A stretch of DNA of 64,000 bases from JAHCHG01 sp965214585 (GCA_965214585.1 OZ243957.1:2418001-2482000), one strand, 5' to 3'. Numbered from the stretch's first letter, positions 25,899 through 35,222 are shown. Notes: generated from the letters alone by a model not told the origin. Numbers and translations are program-made.

Positions 25899-27123
25899 AT
25901 ATTAAGTGAACAAGCAAACCATCCCTTAATTTCGGCTCGAACCAAGTTGATTTTGGCGGCATAATTTCGTTGATGTCGGAAACGGCGAAAAGTTCGTTCA
26001 TCGAGGTCGGGAACAACGAAAACGCGAGTTTTGCCGTGCCGTCGTCAACGAATTTTTCGAGTTCCGCCGTTCCGCGTGCGCCGCCGACAAAGCCGACGCG
26101 CTTGTTTGTGCGCGGATCGTCAATTCCCAAAACGGGTTCGAGCAAAAAGTTTTGCAAAATGCTCGCGTCCAGATTTTCAATCGGATTGGAATTGCCCGAA
26201 AGTTCGGATTTGGATGTCAAATAAAACCATTTTCCATCCATATACATACAAAACGACGCGGGGCTTTCGGGAACTTTTTTCTCCGTTTCCGTGATCGTAA
26301 AATTTTCCTTCGCCCGCTCGAAAAATTCTTCTTCGCTCAAATTGTTGAGGTCTTTGACCACGCGGTTATAAGCCAAAATCCGCAAATCTTCCGCCGGAAA
26401 CATTCCCGCGACGACGAAATTATAATCTTCCGCGCCCGTGTGATGCGGATTTTCTTTGCTCAAAATTTTTCTGGCGAGATTCGCGCTCTCGATGCGGTGA
26501 TGACCGTCGGCGATATACAATGACGGAACTTCCTCGAATGCTTCGACAAATTCTTCGGTTCGCGCCGCTTTCCAGACGGTTTGTTTAACTCCGTCCGAGC
26601 AGTGAAAACTGTAGATCGGTTTGGTCAAAGTCGCTTCATAGATCAAGCGTTTCGTGTTTTCCGTTCCGCGAAAAGCGAGAAAGATCAAACCCGACTGCGC
26701 CTTGACCGAAAGCATATGTTCGGTGCGGTCTTCGACTTTATCGGGGCGCGTTTTTTCGTGTTTGCGGATTTTGCCGCCCTCGTATTCGTCCAGCGAACAG
26801 CAGGCGACAACGCCCGTCTGCGAATGTTTTTCATTTGACAGACGGTAAATATAAACACACGGTTCGTCTTCGAGCGCGAAAAGTTCTTCGTCTATAAATC
26901 TTTGCAGATTTTCGCGTGCGCGGGCGAAAATCTCTTCGTTTGTCGGCGTTTCGTCTGCGGCAAAATCGGCTTCGGGACGGGTTACGCGCAGAAATGTCAG
27001 CGGATTTTGATTGATAAATTCGCGCACTTCCGATTCGTAGATCACATCGTAAGGCACGCAGGAAATCTGCTTTGCTTTCTCATAAACGGGACGCAAAGCG
27101 CGAAAAGGTTTGATAATTGACAC
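25897..27123 (-). CDS. DUF1015 family protein
   Basis: 408 aa, matching the usual length of DUF1015 (SerB-adjacent, 'HTH-like' YaaI-type) proteins. Recognisable blocks are PFRALRP at the start, VPYDVI, NPLTFLRVTRPE, ADGHHRIESA, and VGFVGGARGTAEL. Function of the family is not established; it is often found beside serine/phosphoserine metabolism genes, which is not the case here. No signal peptide; cytoplasmic. Confidence 0.85.
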   Translation of the reverse strand: MSIIKPFRALRPVYEKAKQISCVPYDVIYESEVREFINQNPLTFLRVTRPEADFAADETPTNEEIFARARENLQRFIDEELFALEDEPCVYIYRLSNEKHSQTGVVACCSLDEYEGGKIRKHEKTRPDKVEDRTEHMLSVKAQSGLIFLAFRGTENTKRLIYEATLTKPIYSFHCSDGVKQTVWKAARTEEFVEAFEEVPSLYIADGHHRIESANLARKILSKENPHHTGAEDYNFVVAGMFPAEDLRILAYNRVVKDLNNLSEEEFFERAKENFTITETEKKVPESPASFCMYMDGKWFYLTSKSELSGNSNPIENLDASILQNFLLEPVLGIDDPRTNKRVGFVGGARGTAELEKFVDDGTAKLAFSLFPTSMNELFAVSDINEIMPPKSTWFEPKLRDGLLVHLI

Positions 27124-27238
27124 TAAAAATTGTTCTCCTAAAATGTTTTTTTGATAATTACTTGTTAAATTTGGATATTAAAAATTTGCCTAATTCTACT
27201 TTGTTAAGTTAATTTATCTGACAGAATTTTGTTTTTAG

Positions 27239-27434
27239 CCCGTGAATACGGGCGATAGCATAAAGCCTCGTGCGTCAGCGCGAGGTTGATATGCAAATAT
27301 TGTCAAAGCTATCGAAGATAGCGACAGATTTTAATTTAATCGGCTGTCGCCCGTATTCACGGGCTTGATCGTTTGTTTAATGCTGACCTCGCGCTGACGC
27401 ACGAGGCTTTATGCTATCGCCCGCTTCGCGGGTA
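27239..27434. repeat. Long inverted repeat with 35-bp perfect arms
   Basis: Arms at 27252-27286 and 27386-27420 (GCGATAGCATAAAGCCTCGT...), 99-nt loop containing further palindromes such as AGCTATCGAAGATAGC and CCCGTATTCACGGG. Placed between the DUF1015 gene and the lipoprotein cluster; the rest of this 385-bp gap shows nothing else. Confidence 0.85.
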
Positions 27435-27509
27435 AATCAAACAAGTCACTTATTATCAAGGATTACACTTCTATTTGAACTTAACAAAGTAAAACTAAAA
27501 AATTGATTT

Positions 27510-27989
27510 TTATTTATCTGATTTTTGATTACTATTCATATTTGAATTCTGCGGCTCATCGGGCGAATTTCTCATCATTTCCCGAAACTTTTGCAGCGCA
27601 TTTTCCATCGCCACGTCAAGCGCGATCTTCCATTTTCCGTCTTCTTTGACAAACGGCATCTTTTCCCATTCGTTCGTGCGCGGATTTTTTACTTCGACAA
27701 TTGCCGTGTCATTTTCAATTCTTTCCTCGCCGAGTTCGAGCGACGCGGCGGCGGAACTTTGGTCGTCAACTTTTAATAGTTCATCAATTGTCGTTCCCTG
27801 ATCTTTGGCTGACTGCTCGATCATTTTCAGCGAACCTTTTGAAATAAGCTGCTTGATTATTTCCACATCTTTGTCCGCTTTGGCGGAGAGATATTTTGAA
27901 AAAACTTGCTTAGGCGAATCGTTCTGCTGCGCCTGATTGCAGGAAGCAAAAATAAACACTGCCGGAAAAATGAGTAAAAGGATTTTCAT
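27510..27989 (-). CDS. NTF2-like lipoprotein, paralogue 1 of 3
   Basis: 159 aa. A lipobox FASCNQ follows a short hydrophobic signal (Cys at residue 17), so it is probably an outer-membrane or periplasmic lipoprotein. The body (PKQVFSKYLSAKADKDVE, EKMPFVKEDGKWKIALD) has the alternating helix/strand pattern of DUF4878/NTF2-like proteins. Two paralogues lie immediately upstream, 6 bp and 43 bp apart. Function unknown. Confidence 0.8.
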   Translation of the reverse strand: MKILLLIFPAVFIFASCNQAQQNDSPKQVFSKYLSAKADKDVEIIKQLISKGSLKMIEQSAKDQGTTIDELLKVDDQSSAAASLELGEERIENDTAIVEVKNPRTNEWEKMPFVKEDGKWKIALDVAMENALQKFREMMRNSPDEPQNSNMNSNQKSDK

Positions 27990-27995
27990 AAAAGT

Positions 27996-28595
27996 TTATT
28001 TCCCAGAACTTTTTGGCGCGGGTTTGTTCATATCTTCGCGTAGTTTTTTCATCACTTCTTCGGTAAATTTATCCAGAGCGATTTTCCATTCGCCGTTTTC
28101 CTTTATCAGAGGCATTTTGTCGTAACCGCCCGTAACTTTGTTTTTTACCTCGACAACTGCCATATCGCCTTCGATTTTCTCGTTTCGCATTTCGGGAATT
28201 ACTTTTAAGGAGTTTTCGTTTTCCGTCAAAAGAATCGCTTCAACCGTCGCATTTTGGGCGCGGGCTGATTCTTCGATCATTTTCCGCGAGCCTTGGGAAA
28301 GCGTCGCCATAATGTTTCCGGCGTTTTTATCAATCGTCGCCTGCGAAAATACTCTCAAAGTTTCAGTCGGCGAACCGAGCGATTCCGGCTTGAGCGTGTT
28401 CGTATTCGTATTTGCCGAAGCGTAAATCTGCCCGTTGATCGGCGGCGCGTAGGGATTTTCCGGCTGCGCCGTATTAACTGCGGCTGCGTTTTGATTTTCG
28501 TCAGGCGCATTGTTTACCGCCGTCTGTTCCGCGCTCCAGCAAGCGACGGAAGCTATCGAGAAAAGAGCAGCAAAGATTGCTTTGTAAAATTTCAT
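27996..28595 (-). CDS. NTF2-like lipoprotein, paralogue 2 of 3
   Basis: 199 aa. Signal then SVACWSAEQ, with Cys at residue 19 in a lipobox-like context. An Asn/Pro/Ala-rich linker precedes the domain (TETLRVFSQATIDKNAGN ... MPLIKENGEWKIALDKFTEEV). Same fold as its neighbours but with a longer linker. Ends KPAPKSSGK. Confidence 0.8.
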   Translation of the reverse strand: MKFYKAIFAALFSIASVACWSAEQTAVNNAPDENQNAAAVNTAQPENPYAPPINGQIYASANTNTNTLKPESLGSPTETLRVFSQATIDKNAGNIMATLSQGSRKMIEESARAQNATVEAILLTENENSLKVIPEMRNEKIEGDMAVVEVKNKVTGGYDKMPLIKENGEWKIALDKFTEEVMKKLREDMNKPAPKSSGK

Positions 28596-28638
28596 AATAT
28601 CTGCGTTCTAAAAAAAATAATCCGATTGAAACTGCGGC

Positions 28639-29106
28639 TTAATTCGGAATTCTGCCATCGTTAATAATGCTGTCGAGTTGATTATTGTCCTGCTCGATTT
28701 GCTGCTGCATCTGATCGGCAAAACCTTTTTTGTCAATTTTCCAGATGCCGTCTTCCTTGACAAACGGCACAACGTCCCAAACGCCGTAGGAATTTTCAAC
28801 TTCAATCGTCGCTTTGTCGCCTTCGATCTTTTCGTTGCGAAACTTGAGCGTCGTCTGATTTTCCTTAAAAAGCGCGTCGCGCTGAATTATTTCATCAATC
28901 GTAACGCCCTGCGCCTGCGCCTCTTTTGCGTGAATTGCCAGCGATTCAGTCGAGAGAAGTTTCTTCATCGTCGCCATATCGTTTTTCTTGATCGCCTTCG
29001 TATAAGTTTTAAGCGTATCAAGCGGCGTAACATAAACCGGATTCGACAAACATCCGGCAAGCAGCAACGCCACGAGCAAAATTAAAATGTTCTGATAAGT
29101 CTTCAT
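28639..29106 (-). CDS. NTF2-like lipoprotein, paralogue 3 of 3
   Basis: 155 aa. Lipobox LLAGCLSN (Cys at residue 19), then the domain with PLDTLKTYTKAIKKNDMATM and VVPFVKEDGIWKIDKKGF. It heads the three-gene run, so the promoter is expected in the 85-bp divergent spacer to the pterin dehydratase gene at 29191. Confidence 0.8.
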   Translation of the reverse strand: MKTYQNILILLVALLLAGCLSNPVYVTPLDTLKTYTKAIKKNDMATMKKLLSTESLAIHAKEAQAQGVTIDEIIQRDALFKENQTTLKFRNEKIEGDKATIEVENSYGVWDVVPFVKEDGIWKIDKKGFADQMQQQIEQDNNQLDSIINDGRIPN

Positions 29107-29190
29107 CGTTTTGGATATATCTTTACGATAAATTTATAATGTAAAAATAAAAAATAAATTATAACCTAAAACGAGAGGAGTTAAAACAAA

Positions 29191-29472
29191 GTGGCACGAA
29201 AAAAAATGAACCAAACGGAAATCGCAGAAAATTTGAAGAGTCTGAAAGATTGGAAAGCGGCAGACGAAAAACTGAAAAAACGCTTTGAATTCAAAAACTT
29301 CGCCGAAGCCTTAGATTTCGTCAACAAAATCGGCGCAATCGCTGAAGAAAAAGATCATCATCCCGACATAACTTTCGGTTGGGGCTATGCCGAAATCGAA
29401 TTAACCACGCACGATGCAAGCGGTTTAACGCATAATGATTTCGATATTGCGGAAAAGATAGACAAAATCTGA
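29191..29472 (+). CDS. phhB: 4a-hydroxytetrahydrobiopterin dehydratase (GTG start)
   Basis: 93 aa, GTG start at 29191 with GAGGAG about 10 bases upstream; an alternative ATG lies five codons inside. Conserved core: EEKDHHPDITFGWGYAEIEL with the HHP catalytic histidines, then TTHDASGLTHNDFDIA. The enzyme dehydrates the carbinolamine formed by aromatic amino-acid hydroxylases; no hydroxylase is next to it here, so it may serve another pterin. Confidence 0.9.
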   Translation: MARKKMNQTEIAENLKSLKDWKAADEKLKKRFEFKNFAEALDFVNKIGAIAEEKDHHPDITFGWGYAEIELTTHDASGLTHNDFDIAEKIDKI

Positions 29473-29478
29473 TTAATT

Positions 29479-30210
29479 TTACGAATCGAGCTTTTGCGAC
29501 AAAAGCCACGGCATAAGCTCTTTTTCGCTGATCGTATTCAAATAAATATTATGCCCGATGCCTTCGTATTCCGTGTATTTCACGTTCCCGCCGTTTTCCC
29601 GAATCGCCGCCGTCAAATTCCGTGACTCGCTGACCTGCACGACGTTATCTTCGCTTCCGTGAAAAAGCCACGCCGGAGTTTTACCGATCTTTCTCGCAAT
29701 CGGCGAAAAACGATCTCCGTTTGATAAAGGACTTCCGCCGCAAATGGAAACCAACGCCGCAAATTTTTGGGGATATTTGCTCGCAAAACTCCAAACCCCG
29801 TAACCGCCCATCGAAACGCCGATCAGATACTGCCGCTTTTTATCAACCGAAAATTCATCCGAAACCGCTTCGATCTGACTCATCACCATTTTATCCATCA
29901 ACGGATCAGACCAATAGACATTCGGACGGCACTGCGGAAATAAAATTATCGCCGGAATATCCTTGAGATATTGCTTGATAACGCTCGAAAACATCCCCGA
30001 AATATAACCGCCTGCCCCGCGTTCGCGGATGCCGTGCAGGAAAATTATTGAAGGTGTGTTTTCGGCTTGAACATTCGGCGGAATATAAAGTTGATAAGCG
30101 TAATTTTCATTATCAATCTCAATTTCACGATTCAAAAAATCGCCCTGCTTTTCGCCCGATAATTTTGAGGCGACAAACCCCGAAAGAATTTTAGAGAAGT
30201 TATTTCGCAT
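29479..30210 (-). CDS. Alpha/beta hydrolase (esterase-like)
   Basis: 243 aa. FLHGIRERGAGG is the oxyanion region, IGVSMGGYGVW carries the nucleophile Ser in GxSxG, and the Asp/His end is HGSEDNVVQV and GIGHNIYL. Architecture fits the phospholipase/carboxylesterase or PHB-depolymerase-like group, with no signal peptide. Substrate unknown. Convergent with the pterin dehydratase gene (6-bp gap). Confidence 0.85.
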   Translation of the reverse strand: MRNNFSKILSGFVASKLSGEKQGDFLNREIEIDNENYAYQLYIPPNVQAENTPSIIFLHGIRERGAGGYISGMFSSVIKQYLKDIPAIILFPQCRPNVYWSDPLMDKMVMSQIEAVSDEFSVDKKRQYLIGVSMGGYGVWSFASKYPQKFAALVSICGGSPLSNGDRFSPIARKIGKTPAWLFHGSEDNVVQVSESRNLTAAIRENGGNVKYTEYEGIGHNIYLNTISEKELMPWLLSQKLDS

Positions 30211-30375
30211 AATTCTAATTTATCTTTTTGAAACTCTTATAATCAAGTAGAAGCCAACACAAAAACATACGCTCTTTTTAATCGAGATATTTATTGACAT
30301 TAAATTCCATTTGCAGCAGACAAACAGGCATCGTTTTATTGTTCTAACGATAACCGTAGAATATAATGAGGAACT

Positions 30376-30771
30376 ATGAGTAAACATCAAAAATTTCTGC
30401 AAAATTTATACGATGCCTTTAACAAACGCGAGATTGAAAAAATCATCGCTCTGATGCACCCGGACGTGAAATGGGCGAACGGTTTGGAAGGCGGTTTCGT
30501 TTATGGACGCGATGCGGTGCGTGAATACTGGACTAATCAATTTAAGGATATTCAAGCCGAACTTGAAACATTAAAATTCGAGACGGACGAAAACAATAGA
30601 AATGTCGTAACCGTCCATCAAATCATCAAAGATTTACAAGGCAATGTGCTTGCCGATGCAGCAGTTCATCAAATCTTTACGATTGAGAATGGTTTGATAA
30701 CCCTTTATGAAATCGGCGAAATCGACACAATTCAAGAGATGATTCAAAAAAACAAAGCTGCCGGCGACTAA
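30376..30771 (+). CDS. NTF2-like / SnoaL-family protein
   Basis: 131 aa. FLQNLYDAFNKREIEKIIALMHPDVKWANGLEGGFVYGRDAVREYW is the standard opening of SnoaL-like NTF2 proteins, with the rest strand-rich. These bind or convert small molecules; function here unknown. Stands alone, convergent with the IDH gene. Confidence 0.85.
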   Translation: MSKHQKFLQNLYDAFNKREIEKIIALMHPDVKWANGLEGGFVYGRDAVREYWTNQFKDIQAELETLKFETDENNRNVVTVHQIIKDLQGNVLADAAVHQIFTIENGLITLYEIGEIDTIQEMIQKNKAAGD

Positions 30772-30786
30772 TCTGAACTCTAAATC

Positions 30787-32997
30787 TTAAATGTTATCCA
30801 CAATTTCATTCAGCGTCCCGGAAGGTCTCATCGCCGCGTAAGCCTTTTCGGAATTTGGTTTGTAATAACCTCCGATGTCTTGTGATTGTTTTTGCGAACC
30901 GATCAATTCTTCGTTGATTTTCTTTTCATTTTCTTTTAACGCTTCGGCAATCGGTGCAAATTTTTCAGCAATCGCCGCATCGGATGTTTGATTTGCCAAC
31001 GCTTCCGCCCAATACATTGCTAAATAAAAATGCGAACCGCGATTGTCAATTTGCCCGACTTTTCTTGCGGGAGATTTATTTTCCGCCAAGAATTTCGCGT
31101 TCGCTTCGTCCAAAGCATCTGCTAAAACTTGTGCTTTTTTATTGTCCTGCGTTCTTGCAAGATGTTCCAAACTCGCCTGCAAAGCAAGAAATTCACCAAG
31201 CGAATCCCAACGCAGATAGCCTACTTTTTCAAACTGTTCGACGTGCTTGGGAGCAGAACCGCCCGCACCCGTTTCAAACAAACCGCCGCCGTTCATCAGC
31301 GGAACTATCGAAAGCATTTTCGCGGAAGTTCCGAGTTCCAGAATCGGGAACATATCCGTTATGTAGTCCCGCAAAACATTGCCCGAAACCGAAATCGTGT
31401 CCTTGCCGTCTCTCGCACGTTTTAAAGTTTCCAGCACCGCGTCTTTGACATCCATAATTCTGATGTCGAGTCCGTCGAGATCATAATCTTGCAGATATTT
31501 TTCAACCTTTTTGATAATTTCTCTATCGTGAGAACGGTCTTTATCAAGCCAAAAAATCGCGGGCGTGTCGGAAAGTTTTGCACGATTGACAGCCAGTTTC
31601 ACCCAATCCCGAATCGGATCATCTTTTGTTTGACTCATACGGAAAATATCGCCTTCTTGAACCTTTTGCTCCAACAAAACATTGCCGTTTTCGTCTTCAA
31701 CTTTCACCGTTCCCGCTTCCGACATTTGAAAAGTCTTGTCGTGTGAGCCGTATTCTTCCGCCTTTTGTGCCATCAAACCGACATTCGGAACAGAGCCGAA
31801 AGTTTTCGGATCAATCGCTCCGTTTTGCTTCATATCTTGGATAATCGCGTCATAAAAACCCGCGTAAGTTCTGTCGGGAATAATGCAGACGGCATCTTCT
31901 TCTTCGCCGTCTTTATTCCACATTTTCCCTCCGCCGCGAACAAGTGCCGCCATCGAAGCGTCAATAATTATGTCGGATGAAACGTGAAAATTGGTAATTC
32001 CTCTGTCCGAATTTACCATAGCAATTCTCGCTCCGTTTTCGATTGCTTTTTCAATGTCCGCCTTTATTTCCGCTTCGCGTGCGTGTCCCGAAATCTTCTC
32101 AAAAAGCGTCGCCAATCCGAAGTTCGGATCAATATCCAATTCCTCAAAAGTGTCCGCATATTTTTCAAAAACGTCCTTAAAATATGTTTCGACAATCGCC
32201 CCGAAAATGATCGGATCGGAAATTTTCATCATCGTCGCCTTCAAATGTGCCGAAAGCAGAACGTCCTTTTCCTTCGCTTCCGCAATCGCTTCCGCCACAA
32301 AATCCTTCAACGCCGACATATTCATCGCCGCCGAATCAATCACTTCGCCCGATTTTAACGGTGCAAAATCCTTTAAAACTTTTTCAGAACCATCATCTCC
32401 AACGAAAACGATTCTGAATTTCCCTTCCTTTTCAACCGTCGTCGAATTTTCCGTTCCGTAAAAATCTCCCGAATCCATACTTGCAACCGAAGTTTCAGAA
32501 TCCGCACTCCAAACACCCATCCGATGCGGATTCGCCTTTGCATAATCCTTCACCGCTTTTGCCGCACGTCTGTCGGAATTTCCTTCTCTCAAAACAGGAT
32601 TAACCGCACTTCCCAAGACCTTCGCATATTTTTTGTTAATGGTTTTTTCTTCGTCCGTTCTCGGCTCAGACGGATAATTCGGCACGCCAAAACCCTGCTT
32701 TTGAAGCTCGCTGATCGCTTCTTCGAGTTGTGGAACAGAAGCCGAAATATTCGGCAGCTTAATAATATTAGCTTCCGGTTTCTTCGCCAATTCGCCCAAT
32801 TCCGCAAGTGCATCGGGAACTCGTCGTTCGTCCTCTAAGTATTCGGGAAAGTTAGCTAAAATCCTTCCCGCCAGCGAAATATCGGGAACTTCAATTTCAA
32901 CATCCGCCGCTTTCGCAAAGGCTTTTACAATCGGCAAAAAAGAATGCGTCGCCAACATCGGTGCTTCATCGGTTAAAGTGTAGTAAATTTTTGACAT
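30787..32997 (-). CDS. icd2: Monomeric NADP-dependent isocitrate dehydrogenase
   Basis: 736 aa, the usual length of the monomeric (IDH-II) type. It starts IYYTLTDEAPMLATHSFLPIVKAF; SASVPQLEEAISELQ and SGNVLRDYITDMFPILELGTSAKMLS are family blocks, and GAGGSAPKHVEQF is the characteristic substrate loop. It catalyses NADP-linked oxidation of isocitrate to 2-oxoglutarate. With the NAD-type gene at 11290 the organism would carry both forms. Confidence 0.95.
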   Translation of the reverse strand: MSKIYYTLTDEAPMLATHSFLPIVKAFAKAADVEIEVPDISLAGRILANFPEYLEDERRVPDALAELGELAKKPEANIIKLPNISASVPQLEEAISELQKQGFGVPNYPSEPRTDEEKTINKKYAKVLGSAVNPVLREGNSDRRAAKAVKDYAKANPHRMGVWSADSETSVASMDSGDFYGTENSTTVEKEGKFRIVFVGDDGSEKVLKDFAPLKSGEVIDSAAMNMSALKDFVAEAIAEAKEKDVLLSAHLKATMMKISDPIIFGAIVETYFKDVFEKYADTFEELDIDPNFGLATLFEKISGHAREAEIKADIEKAIENGARIAMVNSDRGITNFHVSSDIIIDASMAALVRGGGKMWNKDGEEEDAVCIIPDRTYAGFYDAIIQDMKQNGAIDPKTFGSVPNVGLMAQKAEEYGSHDKTFQMSEAGTVKVEDENGNVLLEQKVQEGDIFRMSQTKDDPIRDWVKLAVNRAKLSDTPAIFWLDKDRSHDREIIKKVEKYLQDYDLDGLDIRIMDVKDAVLETLKRARDGKDTISVSGNVLRDYITDMFPILELGTSAKMLSIVPLMNGGGLFETGAGGSAPKHVEQFEKVGYLRWDSLGEFLALQASLEHLARTQDNKKAQVLADALDEANAKFLAENKSPARKVGQIDNRGSHFYLAMYWAEALANQTSDAAIAEKFAPIAEALKENEKKINEELIGSQKQSQDIGGYYKPNSEKAYAAMRPSGTLNEIVDNI

Positions 32998-33384
32998 ATT
33001 ATAGCGTGTTTTTATTTTGGATTATTATATTTATAGAACTGATTTTGATCGCCAAATAACAGCTTGCATTAGAAATACGAAATCAGCTAATGACAATCGG
33101 TAATTACGCTATTCTATTCAAATTTCATCCAAAACGTAAGTTAAGAAAGTTAAAATACTACCTTTTTATTTTCAGTTACAAAACGGTTCAGGATATTACC
33201 AACGGGATTAACAGACGAATTATGGGATTTAACAAAAACCGAAAATCTTTACAGTTTGACGGTGAACACAATTACCCAGTTTAATATTTAAATTTGAGAA
33301 ACTAAGAATGAATTTACAGTTTTACCATCCTTATATTAAAAATTTTTATCTATTTGTTACAATCATAGAATGGGAGGAGTTTAA
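32998..33384. other. AT-rich gene-free stretch
   Basis: A 387-bp AT-rich region before the RES toxin module. One 64-codon ORF (33090-33284) is present but lacks a ribosome-binding site and looks random. Near 33370 GGGAGGAG precedes the antitoxin ATG by about 10 bases. Nothing else recognised. Confidence 0.5.
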
Positions 33385-34710
33385 ATGAATATCTCACAAA
33401 TTAAAGAAGCACAAGAAGCACTCGACAGAATAAGAAAAAGTAAAGATGAACTCGGCGGAGTTGATAATGTGCTAAATGAGTATAGAAAACTACTTGATAA
33501 GTCTTCCCCTTTTGGCAATCAGATTGCAGAAATGCAGAGAGTAGCTAGTGAATTAAGTAAACTTAATCAAGCACTAATAAGTGTTGGTAGAATAAATAAT
33601 TCAGTTTATGATGTAGTCAAAAAATTAACAGAAACCAAACATTCACATTTAACAAATAGTTTAAATTCTGCCTTTTCGCATATAAATAAAATTGCATTTA
33701 AACATTTGAAAGCAGTTGACGAAACTATAAATCTCAATTTACATAATAATTTTTTTAATCAAAATGTTACTTCAACTATTCTGGTAAGTTCACTTAGATT
33801 TAAAGAACTTGAAGCATTACAGAATAATACTATTAGCACACTCCCAAGTGAACAGTTTCTGGCTTTATTCAGTGACTTTCAACAATCAATAAATCCTCAA
33901 TTTTTAGAACAAATTAATCTAATTCGAGATTCTTTTGCTGGTAATCTAGCCATAGCATTTAGAGATGTCATTGAATCCTCTGAAGATCAACAAGAAGCTT
34001 TGGAAAAAGTTGAAGCTATTATCGGGGAAAAGTTTGAAGAATCGTCTGATAGCTCATTTACAACGCAAAATACATTAGCATTAATAATTTCATTACTAAG
34101 TTTAATTGTAGCAATTTATTTCAATACCCATAATGCTTTAACTTATAAAAAGTCTGCTGAATTGCATCAAATTCGTTTTGAGCAACTACTCAAAGTTATT
34201 GAAAAATCAACTGAAAATGTAAATTCTAAAAATGAAAACACAGAAATTTATTATGTAGTTGAAAGGGAGTTTGATGTTCGAGCTAATCCAACATTCAAAT
34301 CAATGAAGATTGGAAAACTATTCCCTAATACAAAAGTAAAATTAATTAGCAGAAAACATAAATGGATTTATATAGAATGGACTGACTACTTAGAATTAAT
34401 TCCAAGATATGGTTGGGTTAGCAAGAAATATTTAAAGAGATTAAATTCAAAAAGTCACTTTGACAAAAAGGAAGGAAGAGATAATTCCACTAAACAGAAA
34501 GATAAGGTAAGCCAAACTAACTCTCTCGACGAGGAAATTAATAATCTAGGAATAGAAGTTTTCGGTGATTTAGAAAAGTTTAAGTTATGGCTCAATACAC
34601 CTAACATTTCTCTAGGAAATACTACGCCGTTAGAACTTCTAAAGAAATCTTATGGTAAAGAGATAGTTGTCGGCGAATTAACACGCATCAATTACGGAAT
34701 TTTAGTTTAA
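33385..34710 (+). CDS. Membrane-anchored Xre/MbcA-type antitoxin with SH3b domain
   Basis: 441 aa, start with GGGAGGAG upstream. Residues 1-225 are long polar helices of coiled-coil character. One transmembrane helix lies at 229-247 (NTLALIISLLSLIVAIYF). An SH3b domain spans about 289-352 (FDVRANPTFKSMKIG, GWVSKKYL). The C-terminal 386-441 (EVFGDLEKFKLWL, LGNTTPLELL, GELTRINYGIL) matches the toxin-binding DUF2384 domain of Xre/ParS/MbcA antitoxins. The usual N-terminal helix-turn-helix is absent. Its stop overlaps the RES toxin start by one base (TAATG), so the partnership is clear. Very AT-rich, probably acquired by transfer. Confidence 0.8.
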   Translation: MNISQIKEAQEALDRIRKSKDELGGVDNVLNEYRKLLDKSSPFGNQIAEMQRVASELSKLNQALISVGRINNSVYDVVKKLTETKHSHLTNSLNSAFSHINKIAFKHLKAVDETINLNLHNNFFNQNVTSTILVSSLRFKELEALQNNTISTLPSEQFLALFSDFQQSINPQFLEQINLIRDSFAGNLAIAFRDVIESSEDQQEALEKVEAIIGEKFEESSDSSFTTQNTLALIISLLSLIVAIYFNTHNALTYKKSAELHQIRFEQLLKVIEKSTENVNSKNENTEIYYVVEREFDVRANPTFKSMKIGKLFPNTKVKLISRKHKWIYIEWTDYLELIPRYGWVSKKYLKRLNSKSHFDKKEGRDNSTKQKDKVSQTNSLDEEINNLGIEVFGDLEKFKLWLNTPNISLGNTTPLELLKKSYGKEIVVGELTRINYGILV

Positions 34711-35168
34711 TGGAAGCATTCAGACTCTCGCGTAAAAAATATGCTTCGACGCTTTCGGGCAAAGGTGCGGCGATCAAAGGTGCAAGGTGGAATTCAGTCG
34801 GCACGGAGATTATTTACACGGCTTCAAATCGTTCTCTGGCAATGGCGGAAGTTGCGGTTCATCTGACATTGGCGACGATTCCCGACGATTATGTGATTAT
34901 TACAATATATCTGCCCGATGACATTTCTCTGCAAAAATTAACCGAAAAAGATTTGCCGCCCGATTGGAACACTTTCCCGCATCCCGCTTCAACACAAGCC
35001 GTCGGAGATAAATTTATCGCCGAAAATAAACACTGTGTTCTGCAAATTCCTTCGGCGGTTACGAAAGGCGATTTTAATTTGCTGATAAATCCTTATCACG
35101 CGGAATTTTCAAAGATCAAAATCGTCGAAACCGAAAAATTTCCTTTTGACAGAAGAATTTTCAAGTAA
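34710..35168 (+). CDS. RES-domain NAD-degrading toxin
   Basis: 152 aa. RLSRKKYASTLSGKGAAIKGARWNSVGTEIIYTASNRSLAMAEV contains the conserved Arg, Gly-Arg-Trp-Asn and Glu of RES proteins, and the later VLQIPSAVTKGDFNLLINPYH contains the Ser and closing motif. RES toxins degrade NAD+ by phosphorolysis or hydrolysis, starving the cell unless bound by the Xre-type antitoxin encoded just upstream. GC content is higher than that of its antitoxin, suggesting separate origins for the parts. Confidence 0.9.
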   Translation: MEAFRLSRKKYASTLSGKGAAIKGARWNSVGTEIIYTASNRSLAMAEVAVHLTLATIPDDYVIITIYLPDDISLQKLTEKDLPPDWNTFPHPASTQAVGDKFIAENKHCVLQIPSAVTKGDFNLLINPYHAEFSKIKIVETEKFPFDRRIFK

Positions 35169-35195
35169 ATTTGATATTTGCCAAGAGAAAGTAAG

Positions 35196-35222
35196 GATGA
35201 AGTTTTGGCTTCATCTTTTTTT
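35196..35222 (+). terminator. Rho-independent terminator after the RES toxin
   Basis: Stem GATGAAG (35196-35202) and CTTCATC (35209-35215) with loop TTTTGG followed by seven T. Almost the same sequence terminates the methyltransferase at 37200-37227. Confidence 0.8.

Noticed and set aside
33090..33284. 64-codon ORF before the RES antitoxin
   Set aside because: No ribosome-binding site, composition random, no similarity recognised.
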